64,000 nt of DNA from Gammaproteobacteria bacterium (GTDB taxonomy: Bacteria; Pseudomonadota; Gammaproteobacteria; Steroidobacterales; Steroidobacteraceae): positions 821,001-885,000 of the forward strand of contig JADJHU010000015.1 in assembly GCA_016707425.1 (NCBI GenBank), in the 5' to 3' direction. Position numbers and translations under genes: made by a program. Below, piece by piece: positions 18,745-25,553 of the stretch (position 1 is the stretch's first letter; each line of letters starts with the position of its first letter). Below the pieces are notes generated by a model that was not told the origin of the DNA, did no database searches, and saw only the letters and a program-made list of their open reading frames with translations.

Positions 18745-19485
18745 ATGAGTGCCATCAAGATCGAACGGAAGATCGCCAAGTACCGTGTCCTCAAGCCGGA
18801 GGACAAGTCTCCCACAGAGAACAGGAGCAGTGCCGTTGCGGGCGGCGGTGAGCCGGAGCTGGTGCGCGACAAGGACGGTCGCACGGCCAAGGTCATCCGC
18901 ATGCACGAGAAGCTCGAGCGCCCTGAGATGCTCATCGGCTCGACCTACAAGATCAAGACCCCGGTGTCGGATCACGCCATGTACGTCACCATCAACGACA
19001 TCCTGCTCAACGAGGGCACGGAGTACGAGCAGCGCCGCCCCTTCGAGATCTTCATCAACTCCAAGAACCTCGACCACTTCCAGTGGATCGTGGCGCTCAC
19101 GCGCATCATTTCGGCGGTGTTCCGCAAGGGCGGCGACGTCACCTTCCTGGTCGAAGAGCTGAAGGCGGTGTTCGATCCGCGCGGCGGCTACTGGCAACCG
19201 GGTGGGAAATTCATGCCGTCGATCATCGCCGAACTGGGGTACGTCATCGAGAAGCACCTGCAGCAGATCGGGCTGATGCGCAAGCCCGAGCTCGACGAGC
19301 ACCAGCGGAAGCTCGTGGAGGAGAAGCGCGCCGAGTTCGAGGCCCGTACCCGCCAGACCGACGCTTTCGCGAAGTCGCATTTCCCTGAGGGTGCCCAGCT
19401 CTGCTCCAAGTGCAGCACGGCGGCCGTCGTGATGATGGATGGCTGCATGACCTGCCTGAACTGCGGCGAGTCCAAGTGCGGTTGA
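18745..19485 (+). CDS. nrdJb: Class II ribonucleotide reductase, C-terminal subunit
   Basis: A 246-residue protein that completes the split class II reductase. It contains a TSCPD-like domain (PFEIFINSKNLDHFQWIVAL) seen at the C-terminus of NrdJ. It ends in a cysteine-rich tail (LCSKCSTAAVV and MTCLNCGESKCG) that should reduce the active-site disulfide, using thioredoxin, after each turnover. It starts 17 bp after nrdJa, and a strong terminator follows at 19554. A long linker (RKLVEEKRAEFEARTRQ) probably lets the tail swing into the NrdJa active site. Confidence 0.9.
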   Translation: MSAIKIERKIAKYRVLKPEDKSPTENRSSAVAGGGEPELVRDKDGRTAKVIRMHEKLERPEMLIGSTYKIKTPVSDHAMYVTINDILLNEGTEYEQRRPFEIFINSKNLDHFQWIVALTRIISAVFRKGGDVTFLVEELKAVFDPRGGYWQPGGKFMPSIIAELGYVIEKHLQQIGLMRKPELDEHQRKLVEEKRAEFEARTRQTDAFAKSHFPEGAQLCSKCSTAAVVMMDGCMTCLNCGESKCG

Positions 19486-19553
19486 GGGTTTGCATGCCCA
19501 CACCGGGCGGTGCGCCCGGTTCCCAACCCTGATGGGATGAGGCACGCCCTGTG

Positions 19554-19583
19554 CGAGGCAGCATGCGGGCTGCCTCGTTTTTT
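19554..19583 (+). terminator. Intrinsic terminator after nrdJab
   Basis: CGAGGCAGC (19554-19562) pairs perfectly with GCTGCCTCG (19569-19577) across a 6-nt loop, followed directly by six T. It is a strong rho-independent terminator on the plus strand, 68 bp after nrdJb. Confidence 0.9.
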
Positions 19584-19600
19584 GGCGTGTGCTGCCGGGC

Positions 19601-19633
19601 GGGCAAGAAAAGAAGCCCCGCTTGCGCGGGGCT
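19601..19633 (-). terminator. Intrinsic terminator on the minus strand with no protein gene upstream
   Basis: Read on the minus strand, AGCCCCGC and GCGGGGCT form an 8-bp stem with a 4-nt loop (19633-19614), followed by TTCTTTTCTT. This is a clear rho-independent terminator. No convincing minus-strand protein gene leads into it, so it may end a small RNA. Confidence 0.75.
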
Positions 19634-19749
19634 GATCGGTCGCTTGCTTGTCTCTGGAGGAGTTGTTTGTTCTTCTGCACCTGGAGCGAAGCAACGGTCG
19701 TGCCAGCCGTCGGGTGAGGCCGGGTTGCGATCTGTCCGGCCGCCCTGCG

Positions 19750-19763
19750 CACAGAATTCTGTG
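19750..19763. repeat. 14-bp perfect palindrome
   Basis: CACAGAATTCTGTG is a perfect palindrome, flanked by TGCG on the left and CGCA one base further on the right. It has the look of a dimeric regulator site. It lies about 190 bp upstream of the lytic transglycosylase, in the same gene-free stretch as the candidate small RNA. Confidence 0.5.
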
Positions 19764-19855
19764 ACGCAGTCCACATTTTTTCGCCCAGACGCGGTAAAAG
19801 CGCGCCTGTCCCGGAATGTGACAGAACAAGTGGCTGTCAAGAGTGTCGACGGCGC

Positions 19856-19926
19856 AAGTTGCCTTGCAACTTCGCCTGGACCGCCTGTATGCGCAGACGG
19901 GTCCATAACTCCACTGCAAACAGTGG
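19856..19926 (+). promoter_or_regulatory. Three tandem hairpins in the leader of the lytic transglycosylase
   Basis: Three inverted repeats follow each other just before the ATG at 19951. First is AAGTTGC-CTT-GCAACTT (19856-19872). Second is GGACC...GGTCC with inner CTG/CAG pairing (19878-19904). Third is CCACTG-CAAA-CAGTGG (19911-19926). Together they would make a strongly folded 5' leader. None matches a riboswitch consensus I can recall. They could regulate mltD translation, or belong to an RNA on either strand. Confidence 0.45.
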
Positions 19927-19950
19927 CTTGAATCGCCGAGACGAGTGTAA

Positions 19951-22125
19951 ATGCCGCCGACACTTCGCACGCCTGCGGGCGCCAGACGATGCCTTGCGAT
20001 CCTGCTGTTCGCAGGCTGCATCCTGCTTGCCGCCCTGGTCTCTCGCGTCGCGCGAGCCGACGATGTCGCCACTCCGCGCCCGTCCGAGCTCGAGCGGGAC
20101 GTGCAGTTCTGGGTCCGCGTCTACTCCCAGATCACGACCAATGAAGGCTATCTGCACGACGAGCGCAATCTGGCGGTCGTCTACGCGACACTGAACTTCG
20201 GTGCGAATGCGGGCCCGCGGGAACGCCAGGCGCTGATCGACGCCGAACGCGATCGCTATGCGGCAGTCCTGCGCCAGCTCGCCACGGGACAGGCGCCGGA
20301 CGGCGAGGACGTCCAGCGCGTGCGGGCCCTGTGGGGCAGGGAAGGCAGCCCGGAGCGCTGGCTTGCCGCGAGCCGTGAGATCCGCTTCCAGCTCGGGCAG
20401 TCGGACCGGTTCCGGGCGGGCCTGGAGCGGGCCGGTGCGTGGGAGACGCACATCGCACAGACGCTCGCGAACATGGGATTGCCACGGCAGATCGCGGTGC
20501 TGCCCCACGTCGAGTCGTCGTTCAACCCCGCGGCCTACTCGAAGGTCGGCGCGGCCGGCCTGTGGCAGTTCATGCGCTCGACCGGGAGGCGCTATCTGCG
20601 CATCGATAGCGCCGTCGACGAACGCCTCGATCCCTTCCGCGCCACCGAGGCGGCGGCCCAGCTCCTCGCCTACAACTACCGTGTGCTCGGCAGCTGGCCG
20701 CTCGCACTCACGGCCTACAACCATGGTACCGCCGGCGTGCGCCGTGCCCGGGACGCGATGGGCACCGATGACATCGCCCGCATCGTGCGCGAGTACCGCA
20801 GCCCGAGTTTCGGCTTCGCGTCGCGCAATTTCTATGTGTCCTTCCTCGCCGCGCTCGAGATCGATCGCGATCCGGAGAAGTTCTTTGGCCGGCTCGTGCG
20901 TGCACCGGAGATGGACTACCTCGAAGTCGAGGTGCCGGCGTACGTACCGGTGGCGGCGCTCGAGCGGGTGACGAAGCTGGCACGCTCCGAGCTGCAACTC
21001 CTCAACCCGGCCCTTCAGCCGATCGTCTGGAATGGTCAGCGGCTGGTTCCGCGGGGCTACAGGCTGCGGCTGCCTGCCGAGAGCCATCGTGGCTGGACGA
21101 GCGAGCTGCTGGCGCAGCGACTGGCGCCCGCGGAGCTCTTCGCCGGGCAGACCGAGCCGCGTCTGCACAAGGTCCGGGGGGGTGAGACGCTGGCGCGGAT
21201 CGCTGCGCGCTACGGCGTCGCGCTGCACGAGCTTGCAGAGCTGAACGATCTTGGCATACGGGTGAAGCTGCGCGCCGGGCGGCTCCTGAAGCTTCCGGAT
21301 GTCATGCCGCGTACTCTGGCGAGTGCCCGCAACGCAGCTGCAGAGCCCGCCCCGACAGTACCGCTGCCCGTGAGCGACGCGGCGCAGGCGGCTGTCTATG
21401 TCGTCCGGCGGGGCGATGTGCTGTCGGATATTGCCGCGAGAGTCGGCGTGCCGGGTGTCGATCTGCTGCGGCTCAATGACATCCGCAACCCGGATTTCAT
21501 CTATGAGGGCCAGCAGCTCCGGTTGAGGACCGCGGAGGTTGCCGCGCCCCCGACTTCGGCAGGCGACGCGGCGGAGGCTGTGCCCGCCGGCAGAACTCCC
21601 GGGCGCGGCGAGCCGGTTTCCAGGACGCAGGCAGAGGCGCTGAGTCCGGCACTGGGTCCGGGGATCGAGCCTCTGCAGTCGGCGGATCCCATCGAATACG
21701 GAGTGCGTCGTGACGGCAGTGTACAGGTCGCCGCTGCCGAGACGCTCGGCCACTATGCCGAGTGGCTCGGCGTGAGTGCCGCGACCCTGCGCAGGCTGAA
21801 CGGGCTGCGATCCGGGCAGCCGGTGCTGATCGGGCGGACCGTGAAACTCGATTTCAGCCAGGTTTCGCGCGAAAGTTTCGAGGAGGCGCGCCGGCGCTAC
21901 CATTCGCAGCTGCAGACGGAATTCTTCGCAGCGCATCGCATCGTGGGAACGGACATCTACATAATCCGCCGGGGCGACTCGCTGTGGAGCGTGGCCCAGC
22001 GCTATTCGAAGCTCCCCGTGTGGCTCCTGCAGCAGTACAACCCGGACGTCGACTTCACCGAGATGCGCGCCGGCATCGAGGTGGTCGTGCCACGGGTCGA
22101 GGAGATCGCGGTACCGGTCGGCTGA
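19951..22125 (+). CDS. LysM-containing lytic murein transglycosylase (MltD-like)
   Basis: A 724-residue periplasmic enzyme. A signal anchor lies at about residues 17-36. The SLT domain has catalytic Glu in VESSFNPAAYSKVGAAGLWQ followed by FMRSTGRRY and the LTAYNHGTAGVRRA motif. It cleaves peptidoglycan glycan strands to 1,6-anhydro products. Repeated LysM domains follow near residues 405, 480 and 668 (VRRGDVLSDIAARVGV, IRRGDSLWSVAQRYS), with a degenerate one near 590; these bind glycan. The C-terminal half is longer than in E. coli MltD. It is followed by an L,D-transpeptidase, so this segment handles wall remodelling. The leader contains three tandem hairpins. Confidence 0.9.
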   Translation: MPPTLRTPAGARRCLAILLFAGCILLAALVSRVARADDVATPRPSELERDVQFWVRVYSQITTNEGYLHDERNLAVVYATLNFGANAGPRERQALIDAERDRYAAVLRQLATGQAPDGEDVQRVRALWGREGSPERWLAASREIRFQLGQSDRFRAGLERAGAWETHIAQTLANMGLPRQIAVLPHVESSFNPAAYSKVGAAGLWQFMRSTGRRYLRIDSAVDERLDPFRATEAAAQLLAYNYRVLGSWPLALTAYNHGTAGVRRARDAMGTDDIARIVREYRSPSFGFASRNFYVSFLAALEIDRDPEKFFGRLVRAPEMDYLEVEVPAYVPVAALERVTKLARSELQLLNPALQPIVWNGQRLVPRGYRLRLPAESHRGWTSELLAQRLAPAELFAGQTEPRLHKVRGGETLARIAARYGVALHELAELNDLGIRVKLRAGRLLKLPDVMPRTLASARNAAAEPAPTVPLPVSDAAQAAVYVVRRGDVLSDIAARVGVPGVDLLRLNDIRNPDFIYEGQQLRLRTAEVAAPPTSAGDAAEAVPAGRTPGRGEPVSRTQAEALSPALGPGIEPLQSADPIEYGVRRDGSVQVAAAETLGHYAEWLGVSAATLRRLNGLRSGQPVLIGRTVKLDFSQVSRESFEEARRRYHSQLQTEFFAAHRIVGTDIYIIRRGDSLWSVAQRYSKLPVWLLQQYNPDVDFTEMRAGIEVVVPRVEEIAVPVG

Positions 22126-22239
22126 GCCGCACGCCCCGCCTGTCGTCCGGTGTGCGCTCTGTGACGGTGGCACGAGCGGCGGGGCGCCGGGAGCTGCTTA
22201 TAATCCACCAACGTCGTTCATTGCCGGTTGCGTGATCCG

Positions 22240-22761
22240 ATGAGCTTCCTTTCGAAACTGGCGGCGAGCCTGATTCTTGTGACTCTCGTCGCGGGATCGG
22301 CGCTGGCCGCTGCGATCGCCGTGCCGGGACATCCGGTCCTTGCCGATCGCGTGCTGGTCCGCAAGTCCGAACGCCGGCTGTATCTGATGAGCGGCAGTGA
22401 GGTGCTGCGCAGCTACCGGGTGGCTCTCGGGTTGAACCCCACGGGGCACAAGGAACGGGAAGGCGACTTCCGGACGCCGGAGGGGCACTACGTGCTCGGT
22501 CGCCGCAATCCGCGCAGCGACTTCTTCCTCTCCATCCAGATCGACTATCCGAACCGGGCAGACCTCGTCTATGCGCGGCGCAATGGCTGGAAGCCGGGCG
22601 GGGCCATCATGATCCATGGTCTGCCGAACCGGCTGCGCCGCGAGCCCGACTATTACCTGACGCAGGACTGGACCGATGGCTGCATCGCGGTCTCCAACGG
22701 CGACATGGTCGAGATCTGGCTGTTGACTCCGGAGAACGTGCCCATCGAGATACTGCCCTGA
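22240..22761 (+). CDS. L,D-transpeptidase (YkuD domain)
   Basis: A 173-residue protein with a signal peptide (LAASLILVTLVAGSALAAA). Its YkuD catalytic domain shows HGLPNRLRREPDYYLTQDW then TDGCIAVSN, with the catalytic histidine and cysteine in place. The family forms 3-3 cross-links in peptidoglycan or attaches lipoproteins; this short single-domain form (ErfK/YafK-like) lacks a LysM domain. The start ATG at 22240 is preferred over an in-frame TTG at 22228. A TATAAT at 22199-22204 sits about 35 bp upstream, but without a clear -35. Confidence 0.88.
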   Translation: MSFLSKLAASLILVTLVAGSALAAAIAVPGHPVLADRVLVRKSERRLYLMSGSEVLRSYRVALGLNPTGHKEREGDFRTPEGHYVLGRRNPRSDFFLSIQIDYPNRADLVYARRNGWKPGGAIMIHGLPNRLRREPDYYLTQDWTDGCIAVSNGDMVEIWLLTPENVPIEILP

Positions 22762-22787
22762 GCAGTCGCAGCGGACCCGGACAGCCA

Positions 22788-24173
22788 TTGGACAGCAGCG
22801 TCGTCATCCCTGAATTCGTCGATGCGCGGGTGGGTCCGCGCGGCAGTCTCGAGAACCTTTCCCAGGCCGAGATCGACAAGCTCCTCGACTCGGGACGCGG
22901 AGGGCTCTATCCGCTCTTCCGGCGTTGCGCGCTCGCCGTGCTGACCTCCGGCACGGCGACGGACGACGCCCAGGAAGTACTGGAACGCTATCGGGCCTTC
23001 GACATCCAGATCCTGCGTCATACGCGCGGCATCAAGCTCGAGATCCGCAACGCCCCGCCGGAGGCCTTCGTCGACGGCGAGATGATTCGCGGGATCACGG
23101 AGCTCCTCTTCGCTGTGCTGCGCGACGTGGTGTTCATTGCCAATGAGATCGTCGAGAGCGGCCGCTTCGATCTCTCCGCATCCGCCTCCGTCACGAATGC
23201 GGTCTTCCACATCCTGCGCAATGCGCGCGTGCTGGAGTTCAAGGCGCGCCCGAACCTCGTGGTCTGCTGGGGCGGACACTCGATCGGTCCCGAGGAATAC
23301 AAGTACACGAAAACCGTGGGCTACGAGCTCGGGCTGCGCGGGCTCGATGTCTGCACTGGCTGCGGGCCGGGCGCCATGAAGGGGCCCATGAAGGGCGCCA
23401 CCATCGGTCATGCCAAGCAGCGCATCATGGGTGGCCGCTACATCGGCGTCACCGAGCCGGGGATCATCGCCGCCGAGCCGCCAAATCCGATCGTCAACCA
23501 GCTCGTCATCATGCCGGACATCGAGAAGCGTCTCGAAGCCTTCGTGCGGCTGGCGCACGGCATCGTGGTGTTCCCCGGGGGCGTCGGAACGACGGAGGAG
23601 ATCCTGTATCTGCTCGGGATTCTCCTGGATCCGGCCAACGCGGAGCAGCCGGTGCCCGTCGTGCTCACCGGGCCGAAGGCGAGCGCATCGTACTTCGAGC
23701 ACGTCCGGCGTTTCATCGCGGGCACACTGGGTGAACCCGCACTCGAGCGGCTCGCCGTCATCGTCGACGATCCGGCCGAGGTCGCGCGGCACATGGTGCG
23801 CGGCGTGGGAGCGGTGCGCGATTACCGGCGGCTGTGTTCGGACTCCTACAATTTCAACTGGCTCCTGTCCGTCCCGCCAGAGCTGCAGCAGCCCTTCGAG
23901 GTGACTCATGCCTCGATGCGCGCCCTCGAACTGCACCGGGACCAGCCCCGGCATCGCCTCGCTGCAGCGCTGCGGAGAGCCTTTTCCGGCATCGTCACGG
24001 GCAACGTCAAGGATTTCGGCATCGCGGCCATAGAGCGGCTCGGGCCTTTCGAGCTCTCGGGCGATCCCGTCGTGATGAAGCTGCTCGACGAGCTGCTCGC
24101 GGCCTTCGTCGCCCAGCAGCGCATGAAGCTCCCCGGCCGCACGTATCGGCCCTGCTATCGGCTGGTCGCATGA
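22788..24173 (+). CDS. ppnN: Pyrimidine/purine nucleotide 5'-monophosphate nucleosidase
   Basis: A 461-residue PpnN (YgdH), a LOG-family nucleosidase that splits NMPs to base and ribose 5-phosphate. In E. coli it is activated by (p)ppGpp. The N-terminal domain (LYPLFRRCALAVLTSGTATD, FVDGEMIRG) and the LOG motifs (CWGGHSIG, GCGPGAMKGPMKGA, VVFPGGVGTTEEI) are clear. The start is a TTG at 22788, 26 bp after the L,D-transpeptidase stop. No in-frame ATG occurs before conserved sequence. Confidence 0.93.
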   Translation: MDSSVVIPEFVDARVGPRGSLENLSQAEIDKLLDSGRGGLYPLFRRCALAVLTSGTATDDAQEVLERYRAFDIQILRHTRGIKLEIRNAPPEAFVDGEMIRGITELLFAVLRDVVFIANEIVESGRFDLSASASVTNAVFHILRNARVLEFKARPNLVVCWGGHSIGPEEYKYTKTVGYELGLRGLDVCTGCGPGAMKGPMKGATIGHAKQRIMGGRYIGVTEPGIIAAEPPNPIVNQLVIMPDIEKRLEAFVRLAHGIVVFPGGVGTTEEILYLLGILLDPANAEQPVPVVLTGPKASASYFEHVRRFIAGTLGEPALERLAVIVDDPAEVARHMVRGVGAVRDYRRLCSDSYNFNWLLSVPPELQQPFEVTHASMRALELHRDQPRHRLAAALRRAFSGIVTGNVKDFGIAAIERLGPFELSGDPVVMKLLDELLAAFVAQQRMKLPGRTYRPCYRLVA

Positions 24174-24267
24174 CATAAGCCGTCGCGCCCGTCGCTGCGC
24201 GTGAACCAGTTCCTGTTGGTTCATGGCGAAAACTCCGTAGGCTCGTGCCAACCGTCAGGGGGCTGCA

Positions 24268-24480
24268 ATGAGTTCTTCGGACAGGCTTCGGACCGAACCG
24301 GTCGCCCGCACGGGCGCAGCCGATCCCTATGCCAGCTGGCTCGATCGCATGCAGCGCGGCCGCGGCCGGCATGCCGCGATCACGAAGAACCTCAATACCT
24401 GGTCGAATTACAAGTCGTGGGCCGACAGGATCAAGGGATCCTGGACCGATCAGGGCGAGAGCGGCACCAGCAAGAAGTAG
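24268..24480 (+). CDS. Small hypothetical protein, 70 aa
   Basis: A 70-residue hydrophilic, basic protein (MSSSDRLRTEPV..., ...TSKK). It has aromatic spacing (YASWLDRM, LNTWSNYKSWADRIKGSW) that looks like an amphipathic helical segment. It has an AGGGGGCTGCA ribosome-binding region and the strong G/C bias at third positions seen in neighbours, so it is likely real. I do not recognise the family. It converges on the ParA gene, stops 5 bp apart. A 7-bp inverted repeat (24202-24223) lies upstream. Confidence 0.55.
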   Translation: MSSSDRLRTEPVARTGAADPYASWLDRMQRGRGRHAAITKNLNTWSNYKSWADRIKGSWTDQGESGTSKK

Positions 24481-24484
24481 GTGC

Positions 24485-25198
24485 TCATCCAGGCATGGTC
24501 GTGAGCGCTTCGGGGACCGGACCGGACGGCTGCGGCGCGGGCACAGGCCCGTCGCCCCGCCCGAGCCAGGCAATGAGTGGCTCCCACTGCTCCAGCTCCT
24601 CACGCACCAGATAGCTCTTCATCTCATGCAGCCCCAGCCCGAGCTCGGCACTGCGCACGTAGCTCTGCGAGTCGCGCAGCGTGGTGACGATCGGGATGTT
24701 GAGCGTCTGCAGAAAGCGCATGAGGGACTGGTAGATCACGGTATTGCGGCGCACGCGGTTGGCGACCACACCGATGCGGTCGTCCTCGCGGCGGATCTTG
24801 GCGATCAGCAGGAGATCCGCGATGCAGCGCGAGCAGGTGTGGAGGTCGATGTCCGAAGGGAGTACCGGGACGAGGATCTTGTCGGCGTCGCGCGTGACAT
24901 CCGGGAAAGTGCGTGCATCGACCGCAGCCGGTGTGTCGATGATCAGGCGCGTCGTTCCCTGGGGCACGCGCAGCTGCCAGCTGCGCGTCATGCGGCTGTC
25001 ACGCTCGAAGGCCGGAATCGCGAAGATCGGCGGCTGGGTCGGTTTGCGCTTCCTGGCCCAGCGCATGGACGAGCCCTGCGGATCGAAGTCCATCAGTACA
25101 GGGCTCTCGCCACGCGCGGCAAAGTACGCCGCCAGATTGATCGCGATGGTCGTCTTGCCCGATCCTCCTTTGGGATTGAGGACGACGATGCGCTGCAT
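24485..25198 (-). CDS. Orphan ParA/MinD-family ATPase
   Basis: A 237-residue P-loop ATPase with the deviant Walker A motif KGGSGKTTIAINLA at residue 10, LMDFDPQGS as Walker A', and LIIDTPAAVD as Walker B. It lacks the N-terminal helix-turn-helix of plasmid ParA, and there is no parB nearby. It is therefore an orphan positioning ATPase of unknown cargo. In this pilus- and chemosensory-rich neighbourhood a role in placing a surface machine is conceivable, but not shown. The ATG at 25198 directly precedes the conserved MQRIVVLNPKGG start; the frame continues upstream without features. Confidence 0.85.
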   Translation of the reverse strand: MQRIVVLNPKGGSGKTTIAINLAAYFAARGESPVLMDFDPQGSSMRWARKRKPTQPPIFAIPAFERDSRMTRSWQLRVPQGTTRLIIDTPAAVDARTFPDVTRDADKILVPVLPSDIDLHTCSRCIADLLLIAKIRREDDRIGVVANRVRRNTVIYQSLMRFLQTLNIPIVTTLRDSQSYVRSAELGLGLHEMKSYLVREELEQWEPLIAWLGRGDGPVPAPQPSGPVPEALTTMPG

Positions 25199-25340
25199 GC
25201 TGCCTTTCGCTTCAGCGACGGGAGTGAGCGGGTCAAGCCTACGCAGGGCGGTCCGGCACCGCAAGCTGTGAGCTGGCACACGCCGGGGGGCTGCCCCGGT
25301 CCCTAACATTGCCGCCGGCTCCTCGCTCGCAGGCTGCAGA

Positions 25341-25457
25341 ATGGAACGTCTGTTGTTTCTCTGGGATGAGCTCGATGACTGGCTCGGCGCGGGCCGGCAT
25401 CTGCTGCTCGCGCTGGCGGCGACCTCAGGGGTGTGGCAGTCCGGTCCGTCTCGCTGA
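25341..25457 (+). CDS. Possible 38-aa small protein
   Basis: A short frame opens with ATG at 25341 and ends with TGA at 25455-25457. It encodes MERLLFLWDELDDWLGAGRH followed by a hydrophobic stretch (LLLALAATSGVW). The pattern, an acidic amphipathic start and then a short hydrophobic helix, looks protein-like and has typical codon bias. It lies between the divergent parA and htpG genes. Nothing about its function can be inferred. Confidence 0.4.
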   Translation: MERLLFLWDELDDWLGAGRHLLLALAATSGVWQSGPSR

Positions 25458-25484
25458 TCCCGGCCTCGGAGGCGTCCTCCGGGA

Positions 25485-25511
25485 CTTGAATTCTCCTCCT
25501 GTGCTCCCAGA
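25485..25511 (+). promoter_or_regulatory. Sigma-32-like heat-shock promoter of htpG
   Basis: CTTGAA (25485-25490) is an exact match to the sigma-32 -35 element. After 14 bp, TCCCAGA (25505-25511) partly matches the CCCCATnT -10 element. It lies 43 bp before the htpG start. htpG is a classical sigma-32 target, which supports the call. A hairpin (TCCCGG...CCGGGA) precedes it. Confidence 0.45.
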
Positions 25512-25553
25512 CTGAGGCACTGGCCCACCGATCGCGAGGGAGCGAGTCCGCCA

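Larger units (their letters stand above)
19601..19763 (-). ncRNA. Candidate small RNA (minus strand)
   Basis: The minus-strand sequence before the terminator has the layout of a bacterial trans-acting sRNA. Two predicted hairpins (GCCGG...CCGGC and CGACGG...CCGTTG) are followed by an unstructured purine/A-rich linker containing AAGAACAAACAA and CTCCTCC, then the terminator. CTCCTCC is complementary to Shine-Dalgarno sequences, and the A-rich repeat resembles Hfq/Crc contact motifs. I could not find a convincing promoter: TTGACA on the minus strand at 19839-19834 has no good -10. The 5' end given here is a guess at the 14-bp palindrome. Confidence 0.3.

Noticed and set aside
19486..19553. ACCGGGCG/CGCCCGGT hairpin after nrdJb as the main terminator
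   Set aside because: An 8-bp stem with a 3-nt loop exists at 19502-19520 but no T-tract follows. The hairpin at 19554 is the better terminator.
19837..22173. 778-residue minus-strand frame opposite the lytic transglycosylase
   Set aside because: Low-complexity, arginine/histidine-rich shadow without motifs. The plus strand has a complete enzyme.
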